From Candidatus Gastranaerophilales bacterium (GTDB lineage: Bacteria > Cyanobacteriota > Vampirovibrionia > Gastranaerophilales > Gastranaerophilaceae), in NCBI GenBank assembly GCA_944324365.1, contig CALUWA010000015.1, forward strand, positions 1-45,724: a stretch of DNA of 45,724 bases, given 5' to 3'. This document shows, one piece after another, positions 44,042 through 45,724 of the stretch (its first letter is position 1; every line of letters begins with the position of its first letter). Under the pieces are notes generated by a model. It was not told the DNA's origin. It made no database searches and was given only the letters and a program-made list of their open reading frames with translations. The translations under genes and the position numbers were made by a program.

Positions 44042-44725
44042 TTATATTACTGGAACATCTATCGGATCTGTAAGAATTACTTCAAGGTGTTCTCCTTTAT
44101 TTATTTGGACATCTTTGCCTTTGCGGAATAAATCAGCTGCGCTGTCTCCAACGAAATATGCACCTCCTCCGACTCCGCCGCCGATGACTCCTGCAGGAAC
44201 CGTTAATATTTTCCCGTAACCGTTCCACATATCATCCCCGGTGTCAACACCCCATTCTGTTGCTGTTTTTGCTATATCGACAGTCTTATCCCAGTTTTGT
44301 TTAACAGCGTCGCCGTAACCTTTTGTCGTTGTAATTCCGCCGTCGTATGTCATATCAGGACGACCTACAACGGTTAATGACAGCGGGAGCTGGCGCCCGT
44401 TCGGTGTAACTACGTGGTCAAAATCAAGATATAAAACAGCACCCTTTGAAAGTCGTTTCGCCGGAGTTACCTGTTTAACAGTTCCTCTGACAAGCGAGCC
44501 TGACGGGAGTATTACATCAGCATCGGCTGTTTGATCCGTAACAAGAATTGCCGAAAACTCTGTTCCCGCCGAAGTCAGCGTTGATACAGGACTGAGAAGC
44601 TCCAGTGTGAATTTTGTCCCGGCAGGGATACGTTTTGTTTTTGCCGTTGCATTAAACGGAGCTGCTATGGAGGCTTGTGTCATCAAAAATAATGATAATA
44701 TTATAGTAAATAACTTTAATTTCAT
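44042..44725 (-). CDS. exported beta-rich protein, TrbI/VirB10-like fold suspected
   Basis: A 227-residue protein with a signal peptide (KLKLFTIILSLFLMTQASIAA). The body has the pattern IPAGTKFTLELLSPVSTLTSAGTEF, then VILPSGSLVRGTVKQV, and GAVLYLDFDHVVTPNGRQLPL, a beta-barrel arrangement seen in VirB10/TrbI-type domains and in conserved cyanobacterial exported proteins. A Gly-rich hydrophobic segment (VPAGVIGGGVGGGAYFVGD) follows, and the end GEHLEVILTDPIDVPVI closes the barrel. No secretion-system genes lie near, so a general envelope role is more likely. Confidence 0.6.
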   Translation of the reverse strand: MKLKLFTIILSLFLMTQASIAAPFNATAKTKRIPAGTKFTLELLSPVSTLTSAGTEFSAILVTDQTADADVILPSGSLVRGTVKQVTPAKRLSKGAVLYLDFDHVVTPNGRQLPLSLTVVGRPDMTYDGGITTTKGYGDAVKQNWDKTVDIAKTATEWGVDTGDDMWNGYGKILTVPAGVIGGGVGGGAYFVGDSAADLFRKGKDVQINKGEHLEVILTDPIDVPVI

Positions 44726-44759
44726 AATAGAAAACTCTCCTTATTCACACTCATTGTAG

Positions 44760-44788
44760 TTGATTTTTACAAAAATTGCAAGTATAAT
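44760..44788 (+). promoter_or_regulatory. promoter of the exported protein gene at 44815
   Basis: TTGATT (44760-44765) and TATAAT (44783-44788) are 17 bp apart. The expected start of transcription, near 44795, rules out the in-frame TTG at 44788 as the start codon. Confidence 0.65.
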
Positions 44789-44814
44789 TGCACTACACTT
44801 TGGGGGTAAGTTTG

Positions 44815-45357
44815 TTGAGTGAATTTAAAAAATTTTTGTTGTTGACTTTAATACTTTTTATTGTTCTTTCCGGAATAGTTCTTTACAGCAGATTGCATTC
44901 TTTGTCGTTAATAGGGGATGATTGCAGTGTAATTCCTTATAAAGACGGTTTAAATTTATGTTTTGGACAGGATGCCGGTATAAAGGCCGGTTACGAAGCC
45001 GCATCGGCATATTGTGAAAAATATAATATGCAGCTTCCTACCAGAGAGCAGGCCTGGTATGCTTGGATTGCATCTGAAAATTGCCAAAGGGCTTTTGCTT
45101 CAGGAGGGAATGTTTCAAAAAATAAGACCTATTTTATTTATTACCCAGCGTATAAAGTTCAGGCAATTGCAGTTAACAATTATTGTAATCAATCTCCTTC
45201 GATAAAATTTTCGCAGGCGCTTCAATATAATAACGGATATTTCTGGCTTCAGGACTCGCCAGGCGGGAAACTTCATTATGCAGTGAATTATGCAGATGGT
45301 ACCATTGCCGTATTTAAGGACAAAACTAATACTTTAGGAATCCGCTGCGTAAGGTAA
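44815..45357 (+). CDS. membrane-anchored protein with C-type, FGE-like pattern
   Basis: The product (180 residues) probably starts at the TTG at 44815 behind GGGGGTAAG; the promoter excludes the TTG at 44788. A hydrophobic N-terminal segment (FLLLTLILFIVLSGIVLY) anchors it. The outer part resembles the formylglycine-generating-enzyme/sulfatase-modifying (or DUF1566-like) domain in outline: AASAYCEKYNMQLPTREQAWYAW matches AxxYCxxxGxxLPTExEWExA, and the C-terminus GIRCVR matches GFRCVR. The domain is much shorter than a real FGE and the catalytic cysteines are not seen, so a binding role is more probable. Confidence 0.6.
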   Translation: MSEFKKFLLLTLILFIVLSGIVLYSRLHSLSLIGDDCSVIPYKDGLNLCFGQDAGIKAGYEAASAYCEKYNMQLPTREQAWYAWIASENCQRAFASGGNVSKNKTYFIYYPAYKVQAIAVNNYCNQSPSIKFSQALQYNNGYFWLQDSPGGKLHYAVNYADGTIAVFKDKTNTLGIRCVR

Positions 45358-45653
45358 GCTGCATAACCCTGTTATCGATACTTTTTTGATATACAAAGGT
45401 ACCGTTTTATGTCTATTTCTTTTCTTTTGTTTGCGAGGCAAAGCGGATTGTGAGCGTAGAGTGAAGAGCGTTGCCGTAGGGCAATGCTCTGGAACTCGTA
45501 ATACGCGAACAACCAAGCAGAGAAAAGAAATAGACGTTCACGACCGAATGAAAGAGTGAAGCCATTTTGCACGTTTCGAGCAAAGCTCTCAACTGCAAAA
45601 GAAGGCAAGAAAAGAAAACACGCAAACGTTCCCTGCATTTCGCTAACGCTCGC
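45358..45653. repeat. repeat-rich spacer
   Basis: No believable gene lies here. GTCTATTTCTTTTCT (45411-45425) and AGAAAAGAAATAGAC (45521-45535) are exact inverted repeats around about 95 nt; a 37-bp block at 45615-45651 recurs at 33037-33073 with one mismatch; GCTCGCAATGACG is the end of the dispersed repeat. Confidence 0.6.
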
Positions 45654-45724
45654 AATGACGGGAAATATCTGCTTAGTACCCCTCTACCAAAAAATCGGAC
45701 TCAGAATGAAAAAAAGAAAGCGGC
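45654..45724 (+). CDS. 5' part of a pilin-like gene (D), cut by window edge
   Basis: In the frame that ends AAA GCG GC, this stretch reads NDGKYLLSTPLPKNRTQNEK then KKAA. The same peptide with few changes (NDEKYLLSNPIPKIRARNEG then KRKAA) comes directly before FTLAEVLITLG in pilin-like gene C, so the window very probably breaks off one codon before a prepilin leader signal. The frame is open to the left through the repeats; no start can be chosen. An ATG at 45706 is in another frame. Confidence 0.45.

Noticed and set aside
45372-45655. Overlapping minus-strand reading frames at the right end
   Set aside because: Several frames are open at once because of repeat composition; none has a motif or a start signal.

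Overview
The window looks like a chromosome segment of a low-GC, Gram-negative-type gut bacterium, most probably a non-photosynthetic relative of cyanobacteria (Vampirovibrionia/Melainabacteria, order Gastranaerophilales). The grounds are: several single pilin-like genes with the leader AFTLAEVLITLG, a tRNA-Glu of cyanobacterial appearance, KdsC (Kdo, hence lipopolysaccharide) together with ClpC and spmA/spmB-type genes, no photosynthesis genes, and many proteins of unknown function that share an odd N-terminal sequence. The taxonomic placement is inference; the family assignments are mostly firm.

Layout. 1-7.8 kb: DHH phosphoesterase, remnant of a pilin gene, unknown protein, CheR-like methyltransferase, PnuC, membrane protein, HD phosphohydrolase, then on the minus strand a GCAxxG-type cysteine protein, an L,D-transpeptidase and a DegT-like protein. 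7.8-15.5 kb: small protein, then kdsC-queD-uppP, then a tight cluster of two large unknown proteins and a GH13 amylase-family enzyme. 15.5-24.5 kb: ankyrin protein, Ski2-like helicase, small unknown, tRNA-Arg, pilin-like gene A, large unknown, acyltransferase plus secreted nuclease. 24.5-32.8 kb: TonB-C-like secreted protein, Bro-N/DinD-like gene wedged beside tRNA-Glu, pilin-like gene B, clpC, an ADP-ribosyltransferase-like protein, panE. 32.8-36.5 kb: repeat island, uvrB, pilin-like gene C. 36.5-45.7 kb: ABC permease, zupT, spmAB, zinc-ribbon protein, repeat-containing secreted protein, lysine-rich winged-helix protein, glmS with a coupled 54-codon gene, two exported proteins, and the start of a fourth pilin-like gene at the right edge.

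The most notable signal is in the pilin-like genes. Genes A and B each have a consensus-like promoter (TTGC-17 bp-TATAAT), a strong Shine-Dalgarno and an ATG, followed at once by a run of 12 or 11 G. As written, both runs put the ATG out of frame with the pilin body; one G fewer restores a continuous reading frame in both. This is the architecture of phase-variable contingency genes. When the frames are restored, both leaders share a short Gly-rich/Phe-Ser/Leu-rich stretch. In genes A, C and the partial D the leader is read through dispersed palindromic repeats, which therefore code for protein here.

Two other patterns cut across the window. At least nine otherwise unrelated proteins (helicase, GH13 enzyme, methyltransferase, phosphoesterase, membrane proteins) begin with a short Asn/Gln-rich segment ending in a hydrophobic-x-Phe-x-Gly/Ala/Ser motif, a candidate undescribed sorting or docking signal. 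And the 3' end of tRNA-Glu with its terminator is duplicated downstream, flanking a Bro-N/DinD-like gene, which is what tRNA-targeted integration leaves behind.
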